Positions 26,352 through 34,868 of a DNA stretch of 64,000 nucleotides are shown here, in pieces. Each line of letters starts with the position of its first letter. Positions within the stretch are counted from its first letter, which is position 1. Source of the DNA: Actinoplanes sp. SE50/110 (GTDB lineage: Bacteria; Actinomycetota; Actinomycetes; Mycobacteriales; Micromonosporaceae); NCBI RefSeq assembly GCF_900119315.1, contig NZ_LT827010.1:1254501-1318500 (forward strand), given 5' to 3'. The notes beneath the pieces were generated by a model. That model did not search any database, was not told where the DNA came from, and was given only the letters and a program-made list of their open reading frames with translations. The translations under genes and the position numbers were made by a program.

Positions 26352-26780
26352 TCAGCAGCCGCAGGTCGCGCCGGCCGGAGCCGCGAGCTCATCGGCGGGC
26401 CGGGACCATTCGCCCTTCTCGTCCCGCACCGGGAAACCCTCCCGGACCCAGTACTCGTAGCCGCCGATCATCTCCTTCACCGCATACCCGAGCCTGGCGA
26501 ACTCCAGCGCCGCCCGGGTCGCCCCGTTGCACCCCGGCCCCCAGCAGTAGGTGACCACCGTGCTCCCGGCCGGAACCAGCTCCGCCGCCAGCGCCGCGAT
26601 CCGCCCGGTCGGCAGGTGCACCGCGGCCGGGATGTGCCCCTGCCGCCACGCCTCGTCACTGCGCGAGTCGACCACCACCAGCCCAGCGATGCCGTCCCTC
26701 AGGTCGGCGTGCACGTCGCTGACATCGGTCTCGAAAGCCAGCCGGCGGGAGAAGTGCGCGATCGCATCGGTGTTCGTCAT
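26352..26780 (-). CDS. Rhodanese-domain sulfurtransferase
   Basis: 142 residues, single rhodanese domain. VVVDSRSDEAWRQGHIPAAVHLP is the CDC25-like region and YCWGPGCNGATRAALEFARLG contains the active-site cysteine loop (C-N-G-A-T-R). The tail ends in a Cys pair (TCGC) and could bind metal or take part in sulfur relay. ATG 26780 is chosen as the start of the domain; upstream frame adds non-family residues. Divergent from a GlxA-type regulator by 71 bp, which may control it. Substrate unknown. Confidence 0.92.
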   Translation of the reverse strand: MTNTDAIAHFSRRLAFETDVSDVHADLRDGIAGLVVVDSRSDEAWRQGHIPAAVHLPTGRIAALAAELVPAGSTVVTYCWGPGCNGATRAALEFARLGYAVKEMIGGYEYWVREGFPVRDEKGEWSRPADELAAPAGATCGC

Positions 26781-26851
26781 GCCGTTGATCGTGCCGTCGC
26801 CACCCCGCCGACCCCAGTGGCGCTGATGCCATCCACCGCTAAGATCGCGCC

Positions 26852-27889
26852 ATGCCTCCGCTCCCGGCCGCCGCCCCACCGGCGTCTTCACCATCGGAGT
26901 GCTCGCTCCCGATGCCGCGGCGGCGTGGGCCGTCGGTCACCGTGCTGGCTTTCGACGGCATGTCGATGTTCGAGCTCGGCATCGTCACCGAGGTCTTCGG
27001 CCTGCCCCGTCCCGAGTTCGACCGCCCCTGGTACGAGCTGACGATCTGCGCCGAAACCCCCGGCCCGGTCCGGGTGATCGGCGGTGCGGCCCTGCACACC
27101 GACCACGGTCTGGACACCTTCGCCGGCGGCGAGACGGTGATCGTCCCCGGGGTGCCCGACGTCCGGGCCGACCCGTCCCCGGCCCTGATCGGTGCCCTGC
27201 GCACCGCCCACGCCCGAGGCGCCCGCATCATGTCGATCTGCTCCGGCGCGTTCGCTCTGGCCGGCGCCGGCCTGCTCGACGGCCGCCGCGCCACCACCCA
27301 CTGGCGGTACGCCGAAGCCCTCCGCACCCGGCACCCGTCCGTCCAGGTCGACGCGGACGTCCTCTACCTCGACGACGACGACGTGCTGACCAGCGCCGGC
27401 AGCGCCGCCGGCCTCGACCTGTGCCTGCACGTGGTGCGCCGCGACCACGGCCCGGCGATCGCCAACGCGGTCGCCCGCCGCCTCGTCGTCCAGCCGCACC
27501 GGGACGGCGGCCAGGCCCAGTTCATCGAGGCCCCGGTCCCGGACGACCCGGCCGACGACCGCCTGGCCCGCAGCATGCAGTGGGCGCTCACGCACCTGGC
27601 CGAGCCGATCAGCGTGGACGTTCTGGCCCGCCGGGCCCACATGTCCACCCGCACCTACCTACGCCACTTCACCCGAGCGACCGGTACCACCCCGATCCGC
27701 TGGCTGATCGCCCAGCGCATCCACGCCAGCCTGGCCCTGCTCGAAACCACCACCATCCCGATCGAAACACTGGCCGCCACCGTAGGCTTCGACGCGGCGG
27801 TCACCTTCCGCCACCACTTCGCCCACCTCATGCGCACGTCGCCCTCCGCGTACCGGAAAGCCTTCGCCCGCACACCACCGGTCACCTGA
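26852..27889 (+). CDS. GlxA-type AraC regulator with DJ-1/PfpI domain
   Basis: 345 residues. An N-terminal DJ-1/PfpI-like amidotransferase fold (about 25-190: VTVLAFDGMSMFELGIVTEVFG, SICSGAFALAGAGLLDGRRATTHW with a nucleophile-elbow Cys) is fused to a C-terminal AraC helix-turn-helix pair (about 230-340: ISVDVLARRAHMSTRTYLRHF, IETLAATVGFDAAVTFRHHF). This is the GlxA architecture of activators controlling catabolic or stress genes. ATG 26912 is a possible shorter start. Divergent from the rhodanese gene. Confidence 0.93.
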   Translation: MPPLPAAAPPASSPSECSLPMPRRRGPSVTVLAFDGMSMFELGIVTEVFGLPRPEFDRPWYELTICAETPGPVRVIGGAALHTDHGLDTFAGGETVIVPGVPDVRADPSPALIGALRTAHARGARIMSICSGAFALAGAGLLDGRRATTHWRYAEALRTRHPSVQVDADVLYLDDDDVLTSAGSAAGLDLCLHVVRRDHGPAIANAVARRLVVQPHRDGGQAQFIEAPVPDDPADDRLARSMQWALTHLAEPISVDVLARRAHMSTRTYLRHFTRATGTTPIRWLIAQRIHASLALLETTTIPIETLAATVGFDAAVTFRHHFAHLMRTSPSAYRKAFARTPPVT

Positions 27890-27912
27890 CCGCGGCAGAT
27901 GGGTCGGAAGCC

Positions 27913-28029
27913 GCCGGGTTTCTGGCCGCTGCCGGGGGCTGTTGCGCCGTGCCCGGGTTTCTGACCGCGGCTGGGAGTTGTTGCGCCGCTCCCGGGTTTC
28001 TGGCCGCTACCGGGGGCTATTGCGCCGCG
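27913..28029. repeat. 39-bp minisatellite, three copies, between convergent genes
   Basis: Units at 27913-27951, 27952-27990 and 27991-28029, each beginning C/G-CCGGGTTTCTG and ending TTGCGCCG-T/C, with about 80-85 percent identity. The last copy overlaps the 3' end of the minus-strand gene at 28017. Confidence 0.85.
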
Positions 28030-28817
28030 CCCGGGCGCTCGTAGGTCAAACCGGCGAACAGCGCCCCGCCCCCGACGCGTGCGGCGAACAGGTAGCGCCC
28101 GTGCTTACCCGGATCGGTGCGGTAGCTCGTGAACACGCGCTCTGCGCCGTCCTTGCGTGCCAGGGCGGCCGGGCACGCCGTGGCGACCTGGGTCGCGGCC
28201 TCGTCCCCGATCCGGCTGGTCGTCCAGGTGGACAGCGCCGTGCAGGCGTCCGGCGTCGCCGGCGAAACCGACCAGACCACGGTGAATCCGTTGTCGCCGA
28301 GCAGCACCGGCCGCCCATCCCGCTGAGTCCAGGCGAAGCCCCCCGCGGCCGGCACCCCCGGATCCTGCGACAGCTGCCACCCGGCCGGCCCACCGAACGT
28401 CAACAGGCCGTCCAGCGCCGCATCCCGCTCGGCATCCGGCGACGACGGCCTGCTCTGAACCCAGGCCACCAAACCGATCACCGCCAGCGCGGCCACCCAG
28501 AGCGCGGTCACGATCGGCCGCCGACGCCGCACCACCGCCTGACCGCCCGAGCCCGCCGTCGGTTGGCCGTCCGCTCCGTCGGTGGGTTGGTGGTCCATGC
28601 CGTCGGTCGGTTGGCTGCCGGGGTGCGCTGCCGGCGGTTCGCCCGCCGACGCTGCCAGGGAAGGCTCCTCGGTGACCGGGGCTTGGCCGCCGGAACCCGC
28701 ACGGCCGGCGGAGGGGCGGGAAGCGCTGGCGGACGGTGGCTGGGCCGCGGGCACCGCGTCGGGAGGCCGCGGTGCGGACGCCGGGGTCGGCGGCTGGTCG
28801 GGGCTGGCTTCGGTCAC
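28017..28817 (-). CDS. Single-pass membrane protein with Pro-rich cytoplasmic N-terminus
   Basis: 266 residues: a Pro/Ala/Ser/Thr-rich disordered N-terminus of ~100 residues with a near repeat QPTDGMDHQPTDGADGQPT, one transmembrane helix (about 104-120, RRRRPIVTALWVAALAVIGLVAWV), then an extracytoplasmic domain of ~140 residues with a Cys pair (DACTALSTW, ATACPAAL). No family recognised; the layout is common among actinobacterial stress or septum-associated proteins. Overlaps the last unit of the 39-bp minisatellite at its 3' end. Confidence 0.8.
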   Translation of the reverse strand: MTEASPDQPPTPASAPRPPDAVPAAQPPSASASRPSAGRAGSGGQAPVTEEPSLAASAGEPPAAHPGSQPTDGMDHQPTDGADGQPTAGSGGQAVVRRRRPIVTALWVAALAVIGLVAWVQSRPSSPDAERDAALDGLLTFGGPAGWQLSQDPGVPAAGGFAWTQRDGRPVLLGDNGFTVVWSVSPATPDACTALSTWTTSRIGDEAATQVATACPAALARKDGAERVFTSYRTDPGKHGRYLFAARVGGGALFAGLTYERPGAAQ

Positions 28818-29020
28818 CAGGCCAGTGTCACGTAAGGCGGATCGTCATCGCACCTCCGGGTGGCACGGTCACCGAGCCGGTCACCGGCAACGACCGGCAG
28901 GGCGCGGGCTGCCACGGTTCACCGGGGGCGCTGCGTTTCATGCCGGCCCACGAGGATCTTGAGCGGTGAGGCGGCGACCGGCGGGTGGAGACGCAGAGTC
29001 GTCTGTGGAGGGTGAAGCCT

Positions 29021-29848
29021 TCAGCCCAGGGTCAGCGGCCGCAGACCGGTCAGGTCGAGGCCGGCCGGGGCGCGGCCGGTGGCCTGGCGGAGCAGGCCGT
29101 CAGCCGGGCCGGGCAGCTCACTGGCCGGTCGGCCGAAGAGCAGCCCGAGGACCACGTCCGCGGCGGGTGGGGTGAGCCAGGCCGGTCGGGCGAGGGCGTC
29201 GGCCAGATCCAGGCCGTGCACGGCGAGTTCGACGACCCGGGTGATGAGGAAGTCGGTGAGCAGCATGGCGTCGCCGTGGCGGGTACGCACGACGCGGCCG
29301 GGGGGTTCGGTGCCGCAGCGGTCGGCCAGGTCGGCGGTGAAGCCGCGGAATGCGCGGACGTCCAGCCCGGGGGCATGCTGCTGGGCCAGGCGGATGCGGG
29401 TCGCGTCGGTGTCCGCGGAGAAGCGGTGGTCGGGGCGGTAATAGGCCGCGGCGGAGGTGTCCGCCGCCCCCGGCGCCGGAGCGTCCAGCATGCCGGGCAG
29501 CCAGGCGAGAACTATCCGGATATGGGCGAATAATTCGCGTACGTTCCACGGCGTGCACCGGGTGGGTCGCGTCCAGTCTTCGCCGGTCCAGCGCGAGGCG
29601 ACGTGCCCGAGCGCGTCCGCCTCCGCCCGAAACGCGCTGATCACGACAGAGGCGGCAGCCGCGGTCGGCTCGACCGGCACGGTGAGGGCCGGCGGCGCGA
29701 TGACGGCCGGCGGCGCGGCGGCAGCAAGCGGCGTGTCCGCAGCAGGCGGCGCGGCGGCAGCAGGCTGCGCGGGATCGGAGCGCGGCGTGGAGGAGGGGGA
29801 AGCGTCGACCCGGCCGGGAAAGCCGGCACCACCGTCAGGGGCGGTCAT
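29021..29848 (-). CDS. Mycothiol-dependent maleylpyruvate isomerase-like (DinB fold) protein
   Basis: 275 residues. After a ~65-residue low-complexity N-terminus comes a DinB-like domain: WTRPTRCTPWNVRELFAHIRIVLAW contains the W-x-P-x-x-C-x-x-W-x-V-x-x-L-x-x-H signature of the TIGR03083 / maleylpyruvate isomerase family, with metal-binding His near residue 105 and the later ELAVHGLDLADAL helix carrying another conserved His. Such proteins use mycothiol in isomerisation or transfer reactions; the specific substrate is unknown. ATG 29848 has GGAGG eight bases upstream. Adjacent to but not overlapping aldO. Confidence 0.87.
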   Translation of the reverse strand: MTAPDGGAGFPGRVDASPSSTPRSDPAQPAAAAPPAADTPLAAAAPPAVIAPPALTVPVEPTAAAASVVISAFRAEADALGHVASRWTGEDWTRPTRCTPWNVRELFAHIRIVLAWLPGMLDAPAPGAADTSAAAYYRPDHRFSADTDATRIRLAQQHAPGLDVRAFRGFTADLADRCGTEPPGRVVRTRHGDAMLLTDFLITRVVELAVHGLDLADALARPAWLTPPAADVVLGLLFGRPASELPGPADGLLRQATGRAPAGLDLTGLRPLTLG

Positions 29849-29896
29849 GCGGCCGCCTCCGAAGCGCTTCTCGCCCCGCGGGTGGGGCCGGCGCGG

Positions 29897-31120
29897 TCAC
29901 GGCAGGAGCCGCCGGAGGAACTCGTTGCGGAATTTGCCGGTCGGGTCGAACCGTCCGGCCAGTGCGGCGAAGTCGGCCACCCGGGGCGGTTCGGGCGCGC
30001 TGGTGAAGATCTTGCCCAGGTGCGGTCGGGCGCCCAGGAGCCCGAGCAGTTTCTCCAGGTCGGCGACCACCGTCAGCACCGCCTCCGGGTCGGCGATCCA
30101 GGTGAAGTGCAGGGCCACGCTGTCCCGCTGGTAGTGCGGGCTGAGCCACAGCTGGTCGGCCGCGATCGTACGCACCTCGCAGATCTGCAGGACGTCCGCA
30201 ACCCGCTCGCGGATCTCGGCCACCGCCCGCAGCGCGTCGTCCGCCGCCTCGCGGGGCAGGTGCCATTCGGACTGCAGTTCCTCGCCGCTGCTGGGGGTGA
30301 ATTCCATCCGGAAGTGCGGCAGCCGCTCGTGCCAGGGGCCGGGTACCCCGCCCTGCCGGGTGCAGTTCTCCGCGGGCATGCCGGGCACCGGGTGGCGCGG
30401 CCCGTCGGCGAGCCGCGCGCCGTGGAACGTGTCGCCGGTGATCGGATCTTCCCGTTTGAGCCACACCTGGTCGATGTCGGTGCCGGTCCAGCGGGTGAAG
30501 AGGCTGACGCTGTAGCCGTCGGCGAGGATGTCGGCGAGGTCGGCCCGGACCGCGGCGACCGGCAGGTGGTCGAAGACGTACTGCCGCAGTTCGAAGGTGG
30601 GCTGCACGTCCAGGGTGAGCGCGACGACCGGGCCGAGCGCGCCGAGCGCGGCGACCGCGCCGGGGAAGTCGGCGTCGCCGCGGCGGAGCCGGATGAGCTC
30701 GCCGTCGGCGCGGACGATCTCCACGCCGGCGACCGCGGTGGCCAGGTTGCCGTGCCGCACCCCGGAGCCGTGGGTGGCGGTGGCGACCGCCCCGGCCACC
30801 GAGATGTGCGGCAGCGACGCCATGTTGTGCAGGGCCAGGCCCTCGGCGTGCAGGCGGGTGGCGAGTTCGCCGTACCGGATGCCACCGTCGACGCGGACGG
30901 TGCGGCGGTCCGGGCTGATCTCCACGATGCGCGGCAGGCCGGCCAGCGAGAGCAGGTCGCCGGTGGTGTCGGCGAGCCGGTTGAACGAGTGACCGCTGCC
31001 CAGCACCCGCAGCTCGGCCGCGGCCGCGACCAGCTCGCGGACCTCGTCGACGGTCTGCGGGCGCAGGACTCGCCGCGCGCCGAAGGTGATGTTGCCGGCC
31101 CAGTTCGTCAAGGGTTCCAC
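29897..31120 (-). CDS. aldO: Alditol oxidase (xylitol oxidase), FAD-dependent
   Basis: 407 residues, vanillyl-alcohol-oxidase fold: TNWAGNITF, VLGSGHSFN (His44, the residue that covalently holds FAD in Streptomyces AldO), LPHISVAGAVATATHGSG and the C-terminal FDPTGKFRNEFL are all family hallmarks. Oxidises alditols such as xylitol or sorbitol to the aldose with O2, producing H2O2. GTG 31120 places the flavin His at the expected position. Divergent from a PadR-type gene, with a 16-bp dyad between them. With the xylA-xylB locus 22 kb away the organism could convert xylitol to xylose and on to xylulose 5-phosphate (inference). Confidence 0.95.
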   Translation of the reverse strand: MEPLTNWAGNITFGARRVLRPQTVDEVRELVAAAAELRVLGSGHSFNRLADTTGDLLSLAGLPRIVEISPDRRTVRVDGGIRYGELATRLHAEGLALHNMASLPHISVAGAVATATHGSGVRHGNLATAVAGVEIVRADGELIRLRRGDADFPGAVAALGALGPVVALTLDVQPTFELRQYVFDHLPVAAVRADLADILADGYSVSLFTRWTGTDIDQVWLKREDPITGDTFHGARLADGPRHPVPGMPAENCTRQGGVPGPWHERLPHFRMEFTPSSGEELQSEWHLPREAADDALRAVAEIRERVADVLQICEVRTIAADQLWLSPHYQRDSVALHFTWIADPEAVLTVVADLEKLLGLLGARPHLGKIFTSAPEPPRVADFAALAGRFDPTGKFRNEFLRRLLP

Positions 31121-31198
31121 CCGAGCCACCCTACGGAAGGATCCCGACCGCCGAACTGCGGCGTTTTCGACAGATCCAGGGCAATATTGGGTTGTCTC

Positions 31199-31214
31199 TA
31201 GGTGTATACGCCCA
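31199..31214. promoter_or_regulatory. Candidate PadR operator between aldO and padR
   Basis: The 16-bp imperfect palindrome TAGGTGTATACGCCCA is symmetric by T/C and G/A exchange around GTATAC. It lies in the 106-bp divergent intergenic region, 13 bp before the PadR start, a position suited to autoregulation and control of aldO. Confidence 0.5.
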
Positions 31215-31226
31215 TAACGTAGTTTC

Positions 31227-31811
31227 ATGCCGCTGGATGCCTCACGGAACAGTCTGGTGCTGCCGATTCTCGAGCTTCTCGGGGAGCGGCCGGCGCATGC
31301 GTACGACCTGGGCACCCGCCTGCGGGAGCGGCACGCGCAGCTCACCCCGACCCGCAGCACGGTCACCACGCTGCTCAAGTTCCTGCACCGGGCTGGCCTG
31401 GTGGCGGCGCGCGAACCGGGCCGGGTCGGCAACCGCCCGCCGCGCACCGTGTACGAGCTGACCGACCGCGGCGCCGCCGACTTCCGGGCGCGGGTGGAAT
31501 CCGGGCTGCGCGACACACCGGTCGCCTCGGTCGACTTCGCGCTGGCGGTGGCCTGCCTCGGGGCGCTGCCGGCGGAGCGGGCGGTGGCCCTGCTGTCGGC
31601 GCGGGCCGAGCGGCTCACCAGGGAGCAGGAGGCGCGTCCGGCCGGGTCCACCGACATGGCCGAGCTGCACACCCTCCCGGACGGCTACTGGCACGGGCTG
31701 GTGGCGGCCGAGCTGGCCTGGATCGCGGCGCTGCTGGCACGGATCCGGTCGGCGGAACTGGCCTGGGCGGCCGGTCATCCGGTCGCCGTGCCGACGCCCA
31801 CCGCCGCGTGA
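31227..31811 (+). CDS. PadR-family transcriptional regulator
   Basis: 194 residues. A winged-helix N-terminus (about 8-80: LPILELLGERPAHAYDLGTRL, TPTRSTVTTLLKFLHRAGLV, PRTVYELTDRG) and a helical C-terminal dimerisation region match the PadR/Vir fold. Regulators of this family often sense a small phenolic or drug-like ligand. It is divergent from the alditol oxidase gene and shares a candidate operator with it, so it probably controls aldO; ligand unknown. Confidence 0.92.
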   Translation: MPLDASRNSLVLPILELLGERPAHAYDLGTRLRERHAQLTPTRSTVTTLLKFLHRAGLVAAREPGRVGNRPPRTVYELTDRGAADFRARVESGLRDTPVASVDFALAVACLGALPAERAVALLSARAERLTREQEARPAGSTDMAELHTLPDGYWHGLVAAELAWIAALLARIRSAELAWAAGHPVAVPTPTAA

Positions 31812-31928
31812 CAACGTTGCTGAGCAGCAAATATCGGCAACCACCGGACTCGGCTGATTCCGCGGATTCCGGGGGAGAGGCGGGTTTACAGTCGGGGCGA
31901 TCGGGGAGCAGGCCGAGGGGAGCAGATC

Positions 31929-32807
31929 ATGGCGTCCATCGTCATCGCGGAGGACGACCGCGACATCGCCGAACTGCTGGCCACCGTGCTGAGCAACGCG
32001 GACCACTCGGTGCGGACCGTCCCGACCGGCGCGGCCGCCCTGGAGGCGATCGGCGCCGAGACGCCCGACCTGGTCATCCTCGACCACCACATGCCCGGGA
32101 TGAGCGGTCTGGAGGTGGCCGACCGGCTGCGGGCCGAGGCCGCCACCGCCGGACTGCCCCTGATCATGCTGTCCGCGGCCACCCCGGCCGCGGCCCGGCA
32201 CCTCTGCGATCTCACCATCTCCAAGCCGGTACGTCCGCGCATGCTGCTGGAGGCGGTCGGTGAGCTGCTGGCCGCCCGCGTCGACGGTGGGCCGCCCGCC
32301 GACATCCACCCGGATGCCGCCACCCAGCTGGCCGACGTGCCCCGGCTGCTGGCCGTCTCGGACCTGCTGACCCGTCCGGCGCACGCCGCCGGCCTGGACG
32401 CCTTCGCCGAGCGGCTGGCCGGGCTGACCGGGGTGCCGACCGCGGCGATCACCCTGATGCTCAACGACACGGTGGTGGTGGCCGGGTCGTTCGGCCTGCC
32501 CAGGTGGGTCCGTGAGGCGGGCGGGGTGCCGGCCGAGTGGTCACCGGACACCATCGTGGTGGCCGAGGACGTGCCGGTGCTGATCGGCGACAGCCGGGAG
32601 AACGAGGAGTACGCGGACACGCCGCTGTTCTCGGTGAGCGGCGTGCGTTCCTATGCGAGCGTGCCGCTGCACTCGCCGGAGGGCCACATCGTCGGCACGC
32701 TGTGCGTGATGGACGAGCGGCCGGGCAGCTGCACCGAGGACACCGTGCAGACGCTCCACTCGCAGCGTGCCGCCGCGCTGGGGCTGCTGTTGCCCGCCGG
32801 CGCCTGA
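31929..32807 (+). CDS. Response regulator receiver + GAF domain protein
   Basis: 292 residues. A REC domain (about 1-115) with acidic residues D9/D10 (EDDRD), phosphoacceptor D52 in LVILDHHMPG, S82 and K99 in ISKP, then a GAF domain (about 150-290; YADTPLFSVSGVRSYASVPLHSPEGHIVGTLCVMDERPG). There is no DNA-binding or enzymatic output, so signalling probably passes to another protein. An orphan by context: no histidine kinase is adjacent. A gene for a bare MHYT sensor follows after 211 bp. Confidence 0.93.
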   Translation: MASIVIAEDDRDIAELLATVLSNADHSVRTVPTGAAALEAIGAETPDLVILDHHMPGMSGLEVADRLRAEAATAGLPLIMLSAATPAAARHLCDLTISKPVRPRMLLEAVGELLAARVDGGPPADIHPDAATQLADVPRLLAVSDLLTRPAHAAGLDAFAERLAGLTGVPTAAITLMLNDTVVVAGSFGLPRWVREAGGVPAEWSPDTIVVAEDVPVLIGDSRENEEYADTPLFSVSGVRSYASVPLHSPEGHIVGTLCVMDERPGSCTEDTVQTLHSQRAAALGLLLPAGA

Positions 32808-33018
32808 CCCACCGGGGAGTCCGGCATTCCCGGCCTTCTCCGTCAAACGGATGTCCGACTCAACCGATTAAGCCGATCTGCCCTCAACCCTGCCCCAAAT
32901 CGAGATCAACCGCTCGTGCGCTCGTAACGAAACGTGGCTCACAATCAGTGACGGCCGCGACGGGGGTTGGGGCAGGATGCACCGCGGCGGAACTCGTCGG
33001 GAGAGGGAGCGCGGCACC

Positions 33019-33885
33019 ATGGCGGAGATTCACCACTTCGATCACGGATGGGTGACCCCAGCCTTCAGTTATCTGCTGTCCGTGCTCGGATCGCTGCTCG
33101 GCCTCACCGGCGCGGTGCGCCTGCGGTCCGCGCGCACCCGGGCCGAGCGCGGCTGGTGGTTGGTGCTGGCGGCGCTGGCGATCGGCACCACCGGCATCTG
33201 GACCATGCACTTCGTCGCGATGCTCGGCTTCGAGGTGGTCGGCACCCCGATCCGGTACGACGTGAACCTCACCGTCGCCAGCGTGGTGATGTCGTTCGTG
33301 GCGGTCGGCGCCGGCCTGGCCATCGCGCTGCTCGGCACCAGCGCCCGGCAGCTGCGGATCCTGGCCGGCGGCGTGCTGGCCGGCCTGGGCGTGGCCGCGA
33401 TGCACTACACCGGCATGGCGGCGATGCGGCTGTACGGCGACATCCACTACTCGGGTTCCCGGGTGATCCTGTCGGTGGTGATCGCGGTGGTCGCCGCGAC
33501 CGTCGCGCTCTGGCTCACCCTGGTGGTCAGCAGGCCGCTGATCATCTTCATCTCGGCCCTGGTGATGGGCGTCGCGGTCAACGGCATGCACTTCACCGGC
33601 ATGTCCGCGATGTCGGTCACCCCGGAGGGGCACTCCGGCGTGATCGAGGGCGCCACCGCCCAGTCGATGCTCATCCCGATCGGCATCACCGTGGTCTTCG
33701 GCCTGCTGGGCATGGCGTACGCGCTGGCCTCCGCGCCCAACGAGGAGGACCGCGCCGCCACCGAGTACCTCAACGCCCGGATCGAGGCCCGGATGGCGCA
33801 GCAGGCCGCCCAGGCGAGGAACGCGACCGGTCGGGGCACCCTCGGCAACGGCGCATGGACGTACCGCGACCGCGCCTCGAAGTAG
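33019..33885 (+). CDS. MHYT-domain membrane sensor without output domain
   Basis: 288 residues, about seven transmembrane helices. Three MHYT-type motifs are visible: TMHFVAMLGF, AMHYTGMAAM and GMHFTGMSAM, where His and Met residues are thought to bind copper or sense gases. Elsewhere the domain is fused to GGDEF/EAL or kinase modules; here a short charged tail (about 255-288) is all that follows. ATG 33019 has GGGAG upstream and the tail of the upstream frame is non-family. A paralogue lies at 60188-61267. Confidence 0.92.
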   Translation: MAEIHHFDHGWVTPAFSYLLSVLGSLLGLTGAVRLRSARTRAERGWWLVLAALAIGTTGIWTMHFVAMLGFEVVGTPIRYDVNLTVASVVMSFVAVGAGLAIALLGTSARQLRILAGGVLAGLGVAAMHYTGMAAMRLYGDIHYSGSRVILSVVIAVVAATVALWLTLVVSRPLIIFISALVMGVAVNGMHFTGMSAMSVTPEGHSGVIEGATAQSMLIPIGITVVFGLLGMAYALASAPNEEDRAATEYLNARIEARMAQQAAQARNATGRGTLGNGAWTYRDRASK

Positions 33886-33904
33886 ATGTCGCGCGACGAA
33901 CGGG

Positions 33905-34234
33905 TCAGTGGGGCTGGACCAGCCAGTCCCACGCCCGTTTGAGCGTGCCTCCGGATCGCTCCCCGGGCAGGTCGGCGCCGGAGCGGGCGAGTTGCTCGGC
34001 CGGCTCGGTGAGGACCGCCCCGTGCTCGTACAGGCCGGCCACCTGGTCGCCGGAGGCGAAGCGCCGCCCGTCCGGCGTGCTGATCAGCAGGCCGTGGAAG
34101 ACGTCCGCCGGCTCGTCGGACAGCACGTGCTCCACCGTGCCGATCCGGTCGCCGCTGGGCGCGTAGACCGGCACCCCCTCCTTGAGGACCAGGTAGGCGA
34201 CCGGTTCTCCCAGGTCTTCCGCCTTCTCTGTCAT
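33905..34234 (-). CDS. PRC-barrel-like protein
   Basis: 109 residues. The first ~80 residues (PVAYLVLKEGVPVYAPSGDRIGTVEHVLSD, FHGLLISTPDGRRFASGDQVAGLYEHGAVL) fit a PRC-barrel type beta domain, which in other proteins mediates RNA or photosynthetic-complex interactions. The remainder is a short charged helix. Small, single-domain, function unknown. Convergent with the MHYT gene at 33885. Confidence 0.8.
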   Translation of the reverse strand: MTEKAEDLGEPVAYLVLKEGVPVYAPSGDRIGTVEHVLSDEPADVFHGLLISTPDGRRFASGDQVAGLYEHGAVLTEPAEQLARSGADLPGERSGGTLKRAWDWLVQPH

Positions 34235-34445
34235 GTCTGCAGCCGTTACCCCGCCGACGCGATTTCAGTCCCGGCCGGCATCCCCTTTTCGGCTGACCTT
34301 ATTCTGGCGATTTGTCCCAATCGGGATTCGCGCCGGAAAACGCCGTCGAAAACGGACAAGCGTCTGATGAACCCTCATATCGTCCTTCCGTGCCGGGCCG
34401 CCTCCACCAGGGCCCGGTGGAGACAAGGGCATCGGAGGATTCGAA
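34235..34445. other. 211-bp gap with leader hairpin
   Basis: No gene. A 7-bp stem (CTCCACC ... GGTGGAG, near 34406-34426) precedes GGAGG at 34436-34440, the ribosome binding site of the gene at 34446. Confidence 0.4.
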
Positions 34446-34868
34446 ATGCACCTGAGTCGGCGAATCGCAGCAACCTTCGCGCTGGCCACCACGGCGGCCG
34501 GCCTGGCGACGGCGGTCGCGGCCGCACCGGTCACCGCCGCCCCCCGAGCCCCGCAGCCGGTCCCGGCGGTCCGCCGCGGCCCGCAGCCGGTCCCGATGGC
34601 GCTGCGCGGTCCCCGGCCGGTCACCACCCGGCTCCCGTCGATCCGCGCCGCCGTCGCCGGCTGGGTCGACATCGCGTGGCGCACCGATCACCCGGTCTGT
34701 GACGCGCAGGTCCAGGTCCGCGGTGAGCGGGTCCGGGTGGACTACCCCGGCAACCGCCGGGCCGCCTTCTTCGCGACCGGCCGCACCCTCGGTCCGCGGC
34801 GTCCGGAGGTCACCCGCGTCCGGGTGACCCCGGACTTCCGGCTCGCCGGTGACGTGGCCCGGCTCTGA
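34446..34868 (+). CDS. Exported protein, apparently truncated by an in-frame TGA
   Basis: 140 residues: signal peptide (ATFALATTAAGLATAVAAAPVTAAPRA), then a Pro/Arg-rich linker with repeats QPVPAVRRGPQPVP, then the start of a beta-sandwich-like domain (VAGWVDIAWRTDHPVCDAQVQVRG). The TGA at 34866-34868 falls in the middle of what reads as a folded domain; the same frame stays open to 35108 and encodes a second Cys and a Gly-rich tail. CGA (Arg) at that codon would fit, so a single C-to-T change is the simplest explanation. GGAGG eight bases upstream confirms the ATG. Probably a pseudogene or read-through candidate. Confidence 0.7.
   Translation: MHLSRRIAATFALATTAAGLATAVAAAPVTAAPRAPQPVPAVRRGPQPVPMALRGPRPVTTRLPSIRAAVAGWVDIAWRTDHPVCDAQVQVRGERVRVDYPGNRRAAFFATGRTLGPRRPEVTRVRVTPDFRLAGDVARL

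Noticed and set aside
28838..28969. Plus-strand frame ending 28969 with a natural-looking peptide
   Set aside because: Some codon bias but no start codon or ribosome binding site; upstream it is the antisense of a real gene.
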